Translations under genes and position numbers: made by a program
Assembly (NCBI GenBank): GCA_027487945.1
Contig: JAIYCQ010000003.1
Coordinates: 43,451-107,450, forward strand
Source: Caulobacteraceae bacterium
GTDB lineage: Bacteria > Pseudomonadota > Alphaproteobacteria > Caulobacterales > Caulobacteraceae
Direction of reading: 5' to 3'
DNA length: 64,000 nucleotides
The notes under the pieces: model-generated
What the model was told of the DNA's origin: nothing
Seen by the model: the letters and a program-made list of their open reading frames with translations, nothing else
Databases searched by the model: none
In this document: positions 1 through 9,782 of the stretch, piece by piece
Numbering within the stretch: position 1 is the stretch's first letter
Layout: every line of letters starts with the position of its first letter

Positions 1-2
1 AC

Positions 3-623
3 GTCTGGATCACCGTCACCCTGACCGAGGGCAAGAACCGCGAGGTTCGCCGGGTGCTGGAGTCCATCGGCCTGAAGGTCAACCGCCTGCTGCGCCTGAG
101 CTACGGCCCCTTCTCGCTGGGCGACCTGGGCGCCGGCGAGGTCGAGGAGGTCGGCCCCCGGGTGATCCGTGAGCTGCTGGCCGACTACATTCCGGCCGAC
201 AACATGCCCAAGGGCGCGGCCGTGCAGTTCAAGGGCGCGCGCGGCCCCGGCCGTCGCCGCCCCTCCGGCGAGGCGGGCGGTACGCCGCACGAGGCCACGG
301 CGCCCAGGCCCCAGCGCAAGGGTCCTCGCCCCGGCCAGGAGACCGGCGAGCTGAAGGGTGAGCGCCAGCCGAAGAAGGCCGGCTGGGCCAAGGCCAAACC
401 CAAACCGCCCGGCGGCCTGCGCACCCCGAAGAAGCCGGGCGAAGTGAAGAAGAAGTGGGTCGAGACGCCGAAGAGCGCGCGGCCCGTTACTGCGCAGCGT
501 GACCGGGTCGATAACCCGTACGCGAAGAAGCCTGCTGCGGGGGGAGCGAAGCCGTCTGTCGCCGGGAGCGCGAGGGGCTTCGCGAAGCCGGGCGGAAAAC
601 CTTCGGGGCCGAAGCGCAGGTAG
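3..623 (+). CDS. rRNA pseudouridine synthase, RsuA/RluB family (3' part only)
   Basis: The 5' end lies outside the window; the frame is open from base 3. The first visible residues (VTLTEGKNREVRRVLE, then a stretch ending NRLLRLSYGPFSLGDL) are the conserved C-terminal block of RsuA/RluB/RluE/RluF enzymes, which isomerise uridine in rRNA. The catalytic Asp domain and the S4 domain would lie upstream. After about 65 visible residues the protein becomes a tail of roughly 140 residues made mainly of Lys, Arg, Pro, Gly and Ala, probably disordered and RNA-binding. Such basic tails are common in RluB-like proteins of GC-rich bacteria. The family is clear; which uridine is modified cannot be told. 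Confidence 0.85.
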   Translation, partial: VWITVTLTEGKNREVRRVLESIGLKVNRLLRLSYGPFSLGDLGAGEVEEVGPRVIRELLADYIPADNMPKGAAVQFKGARGPGRRRPSGEAGGTPHEATAPRPQRKGPRPGQETGELKGERQPKKAGWAKAKPKPPGGLRTPKKPGEVKKKWVETPKSARPVTAQRDRVDNPYAKKPAAGGAKPSVAGSARGFAKPGGKPSGPKRR

Positions 624-652
624 CTCCCTTCTCCCCTCGCGGGAGAAGGGAG
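624..652. terminator. Perfect hairpin between convergent genes
   Basis: A 12-bp perfect inverted repeat (CTCCCTTCTCCC / GGGAGAAGGGAG) with a 5-base loop sits one base after the pseudouridine synthase stop and just before the stop of the minus-strand CDP-alcohol phosphotransferase. It can end transcription from both sides. No U-tract follows, so it may act mainly as an RNA-stabilising hairpin. It is a solitary half-unit of the TTCTCCC repeat family found elsewhere in the window. Confidence 0.6.
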
Positions 653-653
653 A

Positions 654-1325
654 CTATTCCCCCGCCCGGTCCCGCAACCGCTTCGCCAGCCGCGCGGTCC
701 GCCGCCAGACGGTGACCACGCACCCCGCCGCGATCACCGCCAGCGCGATCAGCATCGTCTCGCCCCGCCAGCCCCAGAGCGGCTCGGCCATCGAGATCAG
801 GCAGGCGACGGTCAGGGCGAACATGCGGTGCGGCTTGGCCATCGGGCCGCAGAAGTCGGCGGCAAAGCCGAGACCACGGCCCAGCTCGCGGACATAGGCC
901 GTCAGCACCGCCAGCAGGGTGGCCATCCAGCCCAGCCACACCCCGTGGGAAAGGCCGGCGGCCGCGACGCCATAGCCGGCCGCCACCAGGAACAGGGCGT
1001 CGGCGATGCGGTCGGGCAGTTCGTTCCAGATCGGCCCGGCCGGTCCGCCGCGGCCGTGCTCCACCGCAACCATCCCGTCGAGCATGTTGGCCAGCAGCCG
1101 CAGCTGGATACAGACCGCCGCCAGCAGCAGCCAGACGATACGGCCGCCGCCCTCGACGCTGCCGCTGACGCCCAGGGCGGCGGCGCCGAGCATCGCGAAG
1201 GCGACCGAGGTGAAGGAGATGGCGTCAGGACTGACGCCGGCCCTGCCGAGCGCGGACGCCAGCGCCCCCGCCCAGCCGGCGGAGCGGGTCTTCAGCGGGC
1301 GGCGGTTCTCCGGCGTTTCGGTCAT
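654..1325 (-). CDS. CDP-alcohol phosphatidyltransferase family membrane protein
   Basis: 223 residues, mostly membrane segments. The family transfers a phosphatidyl group from a CDP-lipid to an alcohol, making phospholipid head groups. The active-site motif is recognisable but divergent: DGMVAV, eight residues, then GPIWNELPDRIAD. The usual Arg after Ala is Val, and the first Asp of the second pair is Asn, while the last two Asp remain. A divergently transcribed CdsA-like gene and a PlsC-like acyltransferase lie beside it, as in the E. coli ynbA/ynbB pairing. It overlaps the upstream membrane gene by 4 bp (ATGA). The acceptor alcohol is unknown; I infer an accessory phospholipid rather than PgsA or PssA. 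Confidence 0.8.
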   Translation of the reverse strand: MTETPENRRPLKTRSAGWAGALASALGRAGVSPDAISFTSVAFAMLGAAALGVSGSVEGGGRIVWLLLAAVCIQLRLLANMLDGMVAVEHGRGGPAGPIWNELPDRIADALFLVAAGYGVAAAGLSHGVWLGWMATLLAVLTAYVRELGRGLGFAADFCGPMAKPHRMFALTVACLISMAEPLWGWRGETMLIALAVIAAGCVVTVWRRTARLAKRLRDRAGE

Positions 1326-1705
1326 GGCGCGCTCCGGCGGGCTCGGACGAGGCCGGCGTTGTAGACGATGGCGTAGAGGGTCGAGATCGACCAGGGCACG
1401 GCGATGGTGGCGAGGACCTCGGGCGTCCCGATCAGGGTATGGACCAGGGTGAGCAGCGTCAGGATCGATCCGGCGGTGATCGCCGGCGGGACGGCGAAGG
1501 CCAGGGCGCCGGCCAGCCGGCCGTCGAGCGCCTCAAGCGTCTTCTTCAGCGCCCCGGTCAGGGCGCCCGACAGGATCCCCTGAACCAGGGCCGGCAGCCA
1601 GGCCCCGGCCAGACCGTGGTCGCGGTTGGCGAACAGCGCCCAGCCGCCCATCGCCAGAAAGCCGAAGGCGATGTGGACCGGGCTCGATTTCGTCAGGCGT
1701 TCCAT
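1322..1705 (-). CDS. Small integral membrane protein, upstream partner of the CDP-alcohol enzyme
   Basis: 127 residues starting MERLTKSSPVHIAFGF, with about four hydrophobic segments (near residues 11-25, 36-53, 64-90 and 99-120) and little else. A longer in-frame extension upstream is Arg/Ser-rich and lies antisense to the CdsA-like gene, so the ATG at 1705 is the likely start. The stop overlaps the next gene's start by 4 bp, so the two are probably co-translated. I do not recognise a named family; position suggests a partner or lipid-handling role in the phospholipid island. Confidence 0.65.
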   Translation of the reverse strand: MERLTKSSPVHIAFGFLAMGGWALFANRDHGLAGAWLPALVQGILSGALTGALKKTLEALDGRLAGALAFAVPPAITAGSILTLLTLVHTLIGTPEVLATIAVPWSISTLYAIVYNAGLVRARRSAP

Positions 1706-2744
1706 ACTGCGGAGCCTTGACCGGAACGCCGCGCTCGGCAACCTCCGTTCCACGGCGCGACTGAACGGCGGAGACGGGGTCCTGGACATCATCACGCGTT
1801 TCCTGTCGACCCAGCCGCCGGCCCTGCTCTGGGGTCTGGCGGGCGTCGGCGGCGTGCTCGCGCTCGGCGCGGTCATCGCCGGCCTGCTGACCGTCACCCG
1901 GCCCGGCAAGGACTTCACCGAGCTTCGCCAGCGGATCTTCAGCTGGGTGATCATGATCGGCCTGCTCGCGGCGGCGCTGCTGGCCGGCTGGCAGGCCACC
2001 GTGCTGCTGTTCATGGTCGTGTCGTTCATCGCCCTGCGCGAGTTCCTGTCCCTGGCGCCAACGCGGCGCGAGGACCGGCTGATCATCCTGGCGGCCTATC
2101 TGTCGATCCCGGTCAACTACGCCTTCGTGGCGCTCGACATCTACGGCATCTACCTGGTGCTGATCCCGGTCTACGCCTTCCTGATCACGCCCTGGCTGAT
2201 GGCGGTGATCGGCCAGACGCGCGGCTACCTGTCCAGTGTGGCGATGTTCCACTGGGGCCTGATGACCTGCATCTACAACATCGGCTACGTCGCCTTCCTG
2301 ATGCGGACATCGGACGCCGATCTGCCGGCAGGCGCGGCGGGGCTGGTCTTCTTCCTGCTGGTCGCCACCGAGTTCAACGATGTCGCGCAGTACGTCTGGG
2401 GCAAGCTGCTCGGCCGCCACAAGATCATCCCCCGGGTCAGCCCGAACAAGACCTGGGAGGGCTTCATCGGCGGCTGGATCACCACCGCCGCCCTGATCTG
2501 GTTCGCCGGGCCTCTGTTCACGCCTCTGGAGGGGCCGGGCCTGGCCATCGTGGCCGCCGTCCTGCCGGTGGCGGGCTTCGCGGGCGATGTGACGATGAGC
2601 GCCATCAAGCGCGACATCGGGGTCAAGGACACCTCGCACCTGATCCCCGGTCACGGCGGCATCCTGGACCGCATCGACAGCCTGACCTTCACCGCGCCGA
2701 TCTACTTCCATCTGCTGGCCTTCTTCGCGCTGGAGACGTTCTGA
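1671..2744 (+). CDS. Phosphatidate cytidylyltransferase (CdsA/YnbB-like)
   Basis: The enzyme makes CDP-diacylglycerol from phosphatidic acid and CTP in the inner membrane. About eight hydrophobic segments precede the full CDS signature near the C-terminus: SAIKRDIGVKD, then PGHGGILDRID, with the expected K-R, K-D, H-G-G and D-R-x-D residues. The start is uncertain. ATG 1671 is the first ATG; a TTG lies at 1626 and a CTG near 1791. Both upstream choices overlap the head of the divergent gene at 1705, so the true start may be later. Its stop overlaps the acyltransferase start (TGATG), indicating an operon. It may be dedicated to the local CDP-alcohol enzyme rather than being the essential CdsA. 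Confidence 0.88.
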   Translation: MWTGLDFVRRSILRSLDRNAALGNLRSTARLNGGDGVLDIITRFLSTQPPALLWGLAGVGGVLALGAVIAGLLTVTRPGKDFTELRQRIFSWVIMIGLLAAALLAGWQATVLLFMVVSFIALREFLSLAPTRREDRLIILAAYLSIPVNYAFVALDIYGIYLVLIPVYAFLITPWLMAVIGQTRGYLSSVAMFHWGLMTCIYNIGYVAFLMRTSDADLPAGAAGLVFFLLVATEFNDVAQYVWGKLLGRHKIIPRVSPNKTWEGFIGGWITTAALIWFAGPLFTPLEGPGLAIVAAVLPVAGFAGDVTMSAIKRDIGVKDTSHLIPGHGGILDRIDSLTFTAPIYFHLLAFFALETF

Positions 2745-3388
2745 TGATCCGGTGGCTGCGCTGGCTGCTGCTGCTGCTGATCGTGCGACCGATCGCCCGG
2801 TTCATGACCGGCGCCGATGTGACGGGGCGCGAGCACCTGCCGCTTAAGGGGCCGGCCATCGTTGCGGCCAACCACAACAGCCACATGGACACCCTGCTGC
2901 TGCTGAGCATCTTCCCGTCGCGGGCGGTGATGCGGGTGCGGCCGGCGGCGGCGGCGGACTACTTCCTCAAGGATCCGGTGATCGGCTGGTTCTCGCGCAA
3001 CATGATCGGCATCGTGCCCGTCGCCCGCGACCGCGTCGCCAGCGGCGAGGACGTGCTGGCCCCGGCCCGCGAGGCGCTGGCGGCGGGCGACATCATCGTG
3101 GTCTTTCCGGAGGGCACGCGCGGCGACGCCACCGACGAGATGGCCCGCCTCAAGAGCGGCGTCGCCCGCCTTGCCGAGGCCTTCCCGGACGCGCCGGTGA
3201 CGCCGGTCTGGATCCAGGGCGCGGGACGCGTGCTGCCCAAGGGCGAGGTGATCCCGGTGCCGATGAACTGCGCGGTGCTCGTCGGCGAGCCGTTGCACTG
3301 GCATGGGCGGCGCACGGAGTTTATGGACGGCCTGCGCGACGCCCTGCTGCGACTCAAGGAGCAGGCGCCGCCGCTGCGGTGGAGTTGA
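2744..3388 (+). CDS. 1-acyl-sn-glycerol-3-phosphate acyltransferase (PlsC family)
   Basis: 214 residues. It adds the second acyl chain to lysophosphatidic acid, giving the substrate of the preceding CdsA-like enzyme. An N-terminal hydrophobic anchor (about residues 5-20) is followed by the acyltransferase motifs: NHNSHMD (the HX4D catalytic motif), the FPEGTRG substrate-binding motif and a later PVTPVWIQG block. The start overlaps the upstream stop by one base. With its two neighbours it covers three consecutive steps from lysophosphatidate to a finished phospholipid, which supports an accessory lipid pathway. Confidence 0.88.
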   Translation: MIRWLRWLLLLLIVRPIARFMTGADVTGREHLPLKGPAIVAANHNSHMDTLLLLSIFPSRAVMRVRPAAAADYFLKDPVIGWFSRNMIGIVPVARDRVASGEDVLAPAREALAAGDIIVVFPEGTRGDATDEMARLKSGVARLAEAFPDAPVTPVWIQGAGRVLPKGEVIPVPMNCAVLVGEPLHWHGRRTEFMDGLRDALLRLKEQAPPLRWS

Positions 3389-3392
3389 GCCC

Positions 3393-3986
3393 TTGCGTAT
3401 CGTTTCCGGCGGCCTGCGGGGCCGCAACCTGATCACGCCCGAGGGCCAGGGCACGCGGCCGACTTCCGACCGCGCCCGGCAGGCGGTGTTCAACATCCTC
3501 GAGCATGCCGCCTGGGCCCCTGAACTGCGCGGGACGCGGGTGATGGACCTGTTCGCCGGCTCGGGCGCCCTGGGCTTCGAGGCGATCTCGCGCGGCGCGG
3601 CCTTCTGCCTGTTCGTGGAAACGGACGAGGCGGCGCGCGGGGCGATCCGGGAAAACATCGACGCCCTGGGCCTGTTCGGCGCCACCCGCATCCACCGGCG
3701 CGACGCCACGGACCTGGGCCCGCGCCCGGCCAGCGCCGGCGAGCCGTTCGACATGGCCTTCATGGACCCGCCCTACCGCCAGGGCCTGGCCGAGCGGGCG
3801 CTGGCCGGCCTGGCCGAGGGCGGCTGGCTGAAGCCCGGAGCGCTGGTCATGGTCGAGCGCGGCAGTGACGAGGCCGACCTGTCTCCGCCGGGCTACACCC
3901 TGCTCGACACCCGCGACTACGGCGCCGCGCGCGTCAGCTTCCTGCGGCTGGTCGACGCCGCCGCGCCGGCCCCCGCGCAACCTTAG
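3393..3986 (+). CDS. rsmD: 16S rRNA (guanine(966)-N(2))-methyltransferase RsmD
   Basis: 197 residues from a TTG start chosen because the family begins (M)RIVSGGLRGR. A longer reading upstream overlaps the acyltransferase and encodes Arg/Cys-rich shadow sequence. It shows the SAM-binding motif (LFAGSGALGFEAISRGA), the acidic ETDE strand end and the catalytic MDPPY motif of N2-guanine methyltransferases. It acts on assembled 30S precursors. The start lies 4 bases after the acyltransferase stop, so it may be co-transcribed, though no functional link is expected. Confidence 0.93.
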   Translation: MRIVSGGLRGRNLITPEGQGTRPTSDRARQAVFNILEHAAWAPELRGTRVMDLFAGSGALGFEAISRGAAFCLFVETDEAARGAIRENIDALGLFGATRIHRRDATDLGPRPASAGEPFDMAFMDPPYRQGLAERALAGLAEGGWLKPGALVMVERGSDEADLSPPGYTLLDTRDYGAARVSFLRLVDAAAPAPAQP

Positions 3987-4095
3987 CGCCTCCAGCCCGT
4001 TTCATCGGCAGCCACGTCCGACGGTCCGCCTTCCCGGCGGATCCGGTCAGCGCGCGCGATCTGTCGCGCCCGCGGCGCCGAACTGGAGACTCCCC

Positions 4096-5553
4096 ATGAC
4101 CAAAACCCATCTGCTGGCCGCGATCGCCGCCGGCGCCCTCACCTTCGCCGGCTCGCAGGCCGCCGCCCAGACCGGCTACCGCATGTCGCCGGCCCAGAGC
4201 CTGGGCAGTTCCTGCGATGACGTTCAGTCGATGGACAGCGGCTATGTCACCGCCGTCTGCCGCACGGATGACGGCCGCTATCGCTGGAGCTCGATCTACG
4301 CCCCCTACTGCCGCTCCGACATCGCCAACCGTGACGGCGTGCTGTCCTGCGTCGGGGCCGAGAGCCGCGGCGGCGAGTACATCCAGCGCCCCGGCGCCTC
4401 GTCCAGCCAGTCCGGCGGCATCCAGGGCGCGATCATCGGCGCGATCGCCGGGGCGCTGCTGGGCGCCAACACCGACAACGGCTCGCTCTACGCCCCCGGC
4501 TCGCGCTACCCGACCTGGGGCGAAACCGGCTACGGCGATCCCCGTTATGATCCGCGCTTCGGCGAGCAGGGCTGGGGCTATGGCTCCTCGCGCGAACAGT
4601 GGGTGCCGATCAGCCGACGGGGTGATTGGCTGGAACGCCGCATCGTCCAGGGCGAGCGCAACGGCGCGATCACGCGCAGCGAGTCGAGCGGCCTGCGTCG
4701 CGAGCTTTCCGACCTGGCCGGCCTTGAGCGCCGTTACAGCGCCGGCGGGCTGTCCAACAGCGAGCGCGCCGACCTCGACCGTCGCTTCGACGCCTTGAGC
4801 CTGCGGATCCAGATCGACCGCCGCGACGGACCAGCCGCCGCCTGGGCCTCGATCAGCGACCGCAGGGCCAACCTCGACGCCCGTATCGACGCCGGCCTGC
4901 GCAATCGCGCGCTGACCCAGGGCGAGGCCACCCGGCTGCGCGCCGATCTGCGGGCCCTGGCCATGCGGGAGACCGAGTATCGCCGTGGCGGCCTGACCGC
5001 ATCGGAGCGCACCGATCTGGATCGCCGCTTCGACGCCTTGAGCGAGCGGGTCCGCGATCAGCGTCGCGATGACGACGGCGGCTGGACCACGATCAACCAG
5101 CGGCAGGCCGATCTGGACGCGCGGATCGACGCCGGAGTCCGTGATCGCTCGCTGACCCAGGCCGAGGCGGGGCGGCTGCGCACCGAATTCCAGGCCCTGG
5201 CCCGGATGGAAGCCGACTACCGCCGCAACGGTCTGACCGCCGCCGAGCGCGCGGATCTGGACCGTCGCTTCGACCTGCTCAGCCAGCGGATCCGCAACGA
5301 CCGCGCCGACAGCGACGGCGGCTGGACCACGATCAACCAGCGCCAGGCCAACCTTGAAGGCCGAATCGACACCGGAGTCCGCGACCGTTCGCTGACCCAG
5401 GCTGAGGCAGCCGGCCTGCGGTCCGATCTGCAGGTGCTGGTGCGGATGGAGGCCGACTACCGCCGCAACGGTCTGACGGCCGCCGAGCGTACGGATCTGG
5501 ACCGGCGCTTCGACCTGCTGAGCAACCGCATCCGCAGCGAACGCCGCGACTAG
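4096..5553 (+). CDS. Secreted protein with glycine-zipper segment and four 80-residue tandem repeats
   Basis: 485 residues. A signal peptide (residues 1-24, ending QAAAQ) is followed by a domain with four Cys (40, 55, 72, 85) that could form disulfides. Next come a Gly/Ala/Ile-rich glycine-zipper-like segment (about 108-125) and a Tyr/Gly/Pro-rich linker. From about residue 171 there are four tandem units with a period of exactly 80 residues, each carrying a predicted helical pattern (R-I-D-x-G-x-R-x-x-x-L-T, then L-D-R-R-F-D). Units 3 and 4 are nearly identical even in DNA, so the array has duplicated recently. Upstream extensions overlap rsmD, and ATG 4096 gives a clean signal peptide. I do not recognise a function; an envelope role is inferred. 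Confidence 0.8.
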   Translation: MTKTHLLAAIAAGALTFAGSQAAAQTGYRMSPAQSLGSSCDDVQSMDSGYVTAVCRTDDGRYRWSSIYAPYCRSDIANRDGVLSCVGAESRGGEYIQRPGASSSQSGGIQGAIIGAIAGALLGANTDNGSLYAPGSRYPTWGETGYGDPRYDPRFGEQGWGYGSSREQWVPISRRGDWLERRIVQGERNGAITRSESSGLRRELSDLAGLERRYSAGGLSNSERADLDRRFDALSLRIQIDRRDGPAAAWASISDRRANLDARIDAGLRNRALTQGEATRLRADLRALAMRETEYRRGGLTASERTDLDRRFDALSERVRDQRRDDDGGWTTINQRQADLDARIDAGVRDRSLTQAEAGRLRTEFQALARMEADYRRNGLTAAERADLDRRFDLLSQRIRNDRADSDGGWTTINQRQANLEGRIDTGVRDRSLTQAEAAGLRSDLQVLVRMEADYRRNGLTAAERTDLDRRFDLLSNRIRSERRD

Positions 5554-5562
5554 CCGATGTCG

Positions 5563-5594
5563 GGGGCCCGGGTGGCGATCGCCGTCCGGGCCCC
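5563..5594. terminator. Hairpin between convergent genes
   Basis: A 9-bp GC-only perfect stem (GGGGCCCGG / CCGGGCCCC) with a 14-base loop, 10 bases after the repeat-protein stop and 15 bases before the YjhX-like stop on the other strand. Its position fits a bidirectional terminator; there is no strong U-tract. Confidence 0.5.
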
Positions 5595-5608
5595 GTCCAT
5601 CGCACGGT

Positions 5609-5887
5609 CTACCACCGCCTGGCGGTCACCCGGTTGTCGAGCTGAGCCCGAAGACTCAGCAGGCCCTCCCGCGTGATCCGGTAGGGCCCGCCGTCGGAGC
5701 TGGCGATGAAGCGGCGTCGCCGGAGCGCCTTGAAGACGTCCAGGGTGCAGTCGCTCAGGCGCCAGCCGTCACGGGTCATGCAGTCGGCGCCGATGACGGC
5801 GCCGGTGGCCTCGTCGCGCTCGAGGACGATCGCGCCGCCTTGCGCCAGCGCGTGCAGCGTTCGCTGCTGCGGTTTGGAGATGTTCAC
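5609..5887 (-). CDS. YjhX/TopAI-like protein (UPF0386), no antitoxin beside it
   Basis: 92 residues from a GTG start chosen because the family begins MNIS. An ATG at 5953 would add 22 unlike residues. The match to YjhX extends across the protein: [12 protein letters not shown], then [20 protein letters not shown], then [10 protein letters not shown] and RAQLDNR. E. coli YjhX was described as an inhibitor of topoisomerase I whose effect is countered by the GNAT protein YjhQ. No GNAT gene is adjacent here, so it is either an orphan toxin or a housekeeping DNA-binding protein of the same fold. It stands alone between two plus-strand genes. Confidence 0.8.
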   Translation of the reverse strand: MNISKPQQRTLHALAQGGAIVLERDEATGAVIGADCMTRDGWRLSDCTLDVFKALRRRRFIASSDGGPYRITREGLLSLRAQLDNRVTARRW

Positions 5888-6255
5888 TGGGAGAAGTCCG
5901 ATATCGAGGCATGAAGCATTGCGCCCCGGCGGTTGCCGGGACGGGCTGTTCATCGGGCGCTCGAGACAGTCGGACCTCGAAAGGTCAGACCGTCAGGCCC
6001 GGGCCTCGATCACATTGGGAAGCATGATGCCTCGCGGTTGGACCGGATCTTTCATAAACCCGTAGGGTGGAGCGCGCAACACACCGCCCGTTGCTGTATC
6101 CGCGCCGCCCGTTAACTTGCTGACGGTCGGCCCGTCGCACGAGTGTCATATTTTTTATGTCTTTGTGCGGACGAATGAAGCTAGGGCCCACTTGTTCCAT
6201 TCACGATTGCTTAGCAGCCCCCGTGTTGTTTCATCCCCCGGAGGTGGGGGACCCC
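5888..6255. other. Intergenic region holding divergent promoters
   Basis: A 368-base stretch with no convincing gene. It is bounded by the starts of the minus-strand YjhX-like gene and the plus-strand hybrid kinase, so it must carry both promoters. The segment 6112-6165 is locally AT-rich for this genome (a TTAACTTGCTG stretch and a CATATTTTTTATG stretch), the best place for the kinase promoter, but I cannot assign a well-spaced -35/-10 pair. A strong purine-rich ribosome site (GGAGGTGGGGG) precedes ATG 6256. Confidence 0.5.
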
Positions 6256-7878
6256 ATGAGCACCAATCTGTCGAGCCTGGCGACGCGGCCTGATCCGGTC
6301 AGCCCGGAGACGTCTGGCGCCGAGGTCTATCGCCGCTTCGAGCATGAGCCGGACCTTCTGGTCCTCGCCGTGGTCGACGCAGACCAGCGCCCGATCGGCA
6401 TCCTCGATCGCAACGGCTTCTTCCTTAAGATGGCTGCCGAGTACGGTCGGGCGCTTTACGCCAACCGCCCGATCGCCGCGCTGATGAACCGCACGCCGCT
6501 GATGGCCGAGGGCGACACCCTGGCGTCGGAGTTCACCGGCGAGGCGCTGGCCCGGCGACCGTCCGAGCTGATGCGCGGGTTCATTGTGCTCGATGACGGC
6601 CGCTATGCCGGGGTCGGCACCCTGCTGTCGCTGCTGCAGGCGACCAGCGAGGCCAATCGGGCCCACGCCGACGAGATGACCCGGATCGCCGACCAGCTGA
6701 ACGCGGCCACCATCGAGGCCCAGGCCGCGCTGCGGGCCAAGTCGCAGTTCCTGGCGGTGATGAGCCATGAGATCCGCACCCCGCTCAACGGGGTGCTCGC
6801 CCTGGCCGACATTCTGGATCGGCGCCTGGAACAGGACGAGTTGAAGCCCTACGTCCACACCATCGTCGAGTCCGGCCAGACGCTGCTGCGCCTGCTGACG
6901 GACGCCCTCGACATCTCGCGCGCCGAGGCCGGCGCCCTGGATCTGGTCGAAGCCGGGTTCTGCGTTCCTCGCGTGATCGACGACCTCGACGGCCTCTGGC
7001 GTGTTCACGCCGAACAGAAGGGCCTGACCCTGACCTTCTCCTATCGCGGCGACCCCGACCAATGGGCGCTGGGCGACGAGATCCGTCTCAAGCAGGTCCT
7101 CAACAACCTGATCGGCAACGCCCTGAAGTTCACGGATCGGGGCATGGTCGAGGTGTCCCTGACCGCCGAGCGATCCGGCCACCACGTCAATCTGATCGGC
7201 GAGGTGCGCGACTGCGGCCCCGGCCTTCCGCACGATCGTCTGGAGATGATCTTCGACCCCTTCGTCCAGGCCGAGAACGGTCGCGAGCAGGGCGGCGCCG
7301 GCCTCGGGCTGTCGATCTGTCGTGAGATCGTCCGCTGCATGGGGGGCACGATCGGAGCCTTCAACAATGCCGGCCGGGGCGCCACCTTCCGCGTCGAGCT
7401 GGCGCTGTTCGATGTCCCGCCGGAGATCAAGCCGGCGCAGTCCGGCGAGGTCGAGGCCTTCGACTTCGGCCGGCCGCTGCACATCCTGATCGCCGACGAC
7501 AACGCCACCAACCGCTTCGTGGCGGGCACCCTGTGCGAGCTGTTCGGCTGCACCAGCGAGGCGGTCGACGACGGGGCTGCGGCGGTCGAGGCGGCCGCCA
7601 CGGGTCGGTTCGACCTGATCCTCATGGACATCCGCATGCCGGGGATGGACGGGCTGGACGCGACGCGGGCCATCCGCCGGCTGCCCGGACCGGTGTCGGC
7701 CCTGCCGATTCTCGCCCTGACCGCCAACGCCGACCCATGGGACGCGGCCCACTACCTCGCCGAGGGGATGGACGGCGTGGTCGAAAAGCCGATCAAGACC
7801 CACCTGCTGGCCGCCGCGATCAACGCAGCCCTGACCCGGGACCGTCCGGTGGCGACCATCGCCGACCGGGCCGCCTGA
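6256..7878 (+). CDS. Cytoplasmic hybrid sensor histidine kinase with CBS-like input and receiver
   Basis: 540 residues without membrane segments. Residues about 10-130 look like a paired CBS-type sensor (VVDADQRPIGILDRNGF and later FIVLDDGRYAGVGT). A short helix leads to the HisKA domain with phospho-accepting His171 in MSHEIRTPLNG. The ATPase has its N box (NNLIGNALKF), G1 (DCGPGLP) and G2 (GGAGLGLSICREI). A C-terminal receiver (about 408-525) keeps its acidic pair (ADDN), phospho-acceptor Asp458 (LILMDIRMPGMDG) and the Lys of VEKPIK. ATG 6256 follows a strong ribosome site; an upstream in-frame ATG (6157) adds unlike residues. The phosphorelay partner is not encoded nearby. Confidence 0.9.
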   Translation: MSTNLSSLATRPDPVSPETSGAEVYRRFEHEPDLLVLAVVDADQRPIGILDRNGFFLKMAAEYGRALYANRPIAALMNRTPLMAEGDTLASEFTGEALARRPSELMRGFIVLDDGRYAGVGTLLSLLQATSEANRAHADEMTRIADQLNAATIEAQAALRAKSQFLAVMSHEIRTPLNGVLALADILDRRLEQDELKPYVHTIVESGQTLLRLLTDALDISRAEAGALDLVEAGFCVPRVIDDLDGLWRVHAEQKGLTLTFSYRGDPDQWALGDEIRLKQVLNNLIGNALKFTDRGMVEVSLTAERSGHHVNLIGEVRDCGPGLPHDRLEMIFDPFVQAENGREQGGAGLGLSICREIVRCMGGTIGAFNNAGRGATFRVELALFDVPPEIKPAQSGEVEAFDFGRPLHILIADDNATNRFVAGTLCELFGCTSEAVDDGAAAVEAAATGRFDLILMDIRMPGMDGLDATRAIRRLPGPVSALPILALTANADPWDAAHYLAEGMDGVVEKPIKTHLLAAAINAALTRDRPVATIADRAA

Positions 7879-7882
7879 CGCT

Positions 7883-9754
<1,872 letters not shown>

Positions 9755-9782
9755 GGGGGGAGAGTAGACCCGTTGACCGATT

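Noticed and set aside
1322..2086. Long form (254 residues) of the small membrane protein
   Set aside because: The first 127 residues are Arg/Ser/Thr-rich, lie antisense to the CdsA-like gene and do not look like a protein domain; the hydrophobic part starts at the ATG at 1705.
4606..5550. Regular 240-bp DNA repeats that might suggest a CRISPR or satellite array
   Set aside because: They keep reading frame and encode protein units; unit length and lack of spacers exclude CRISPR.
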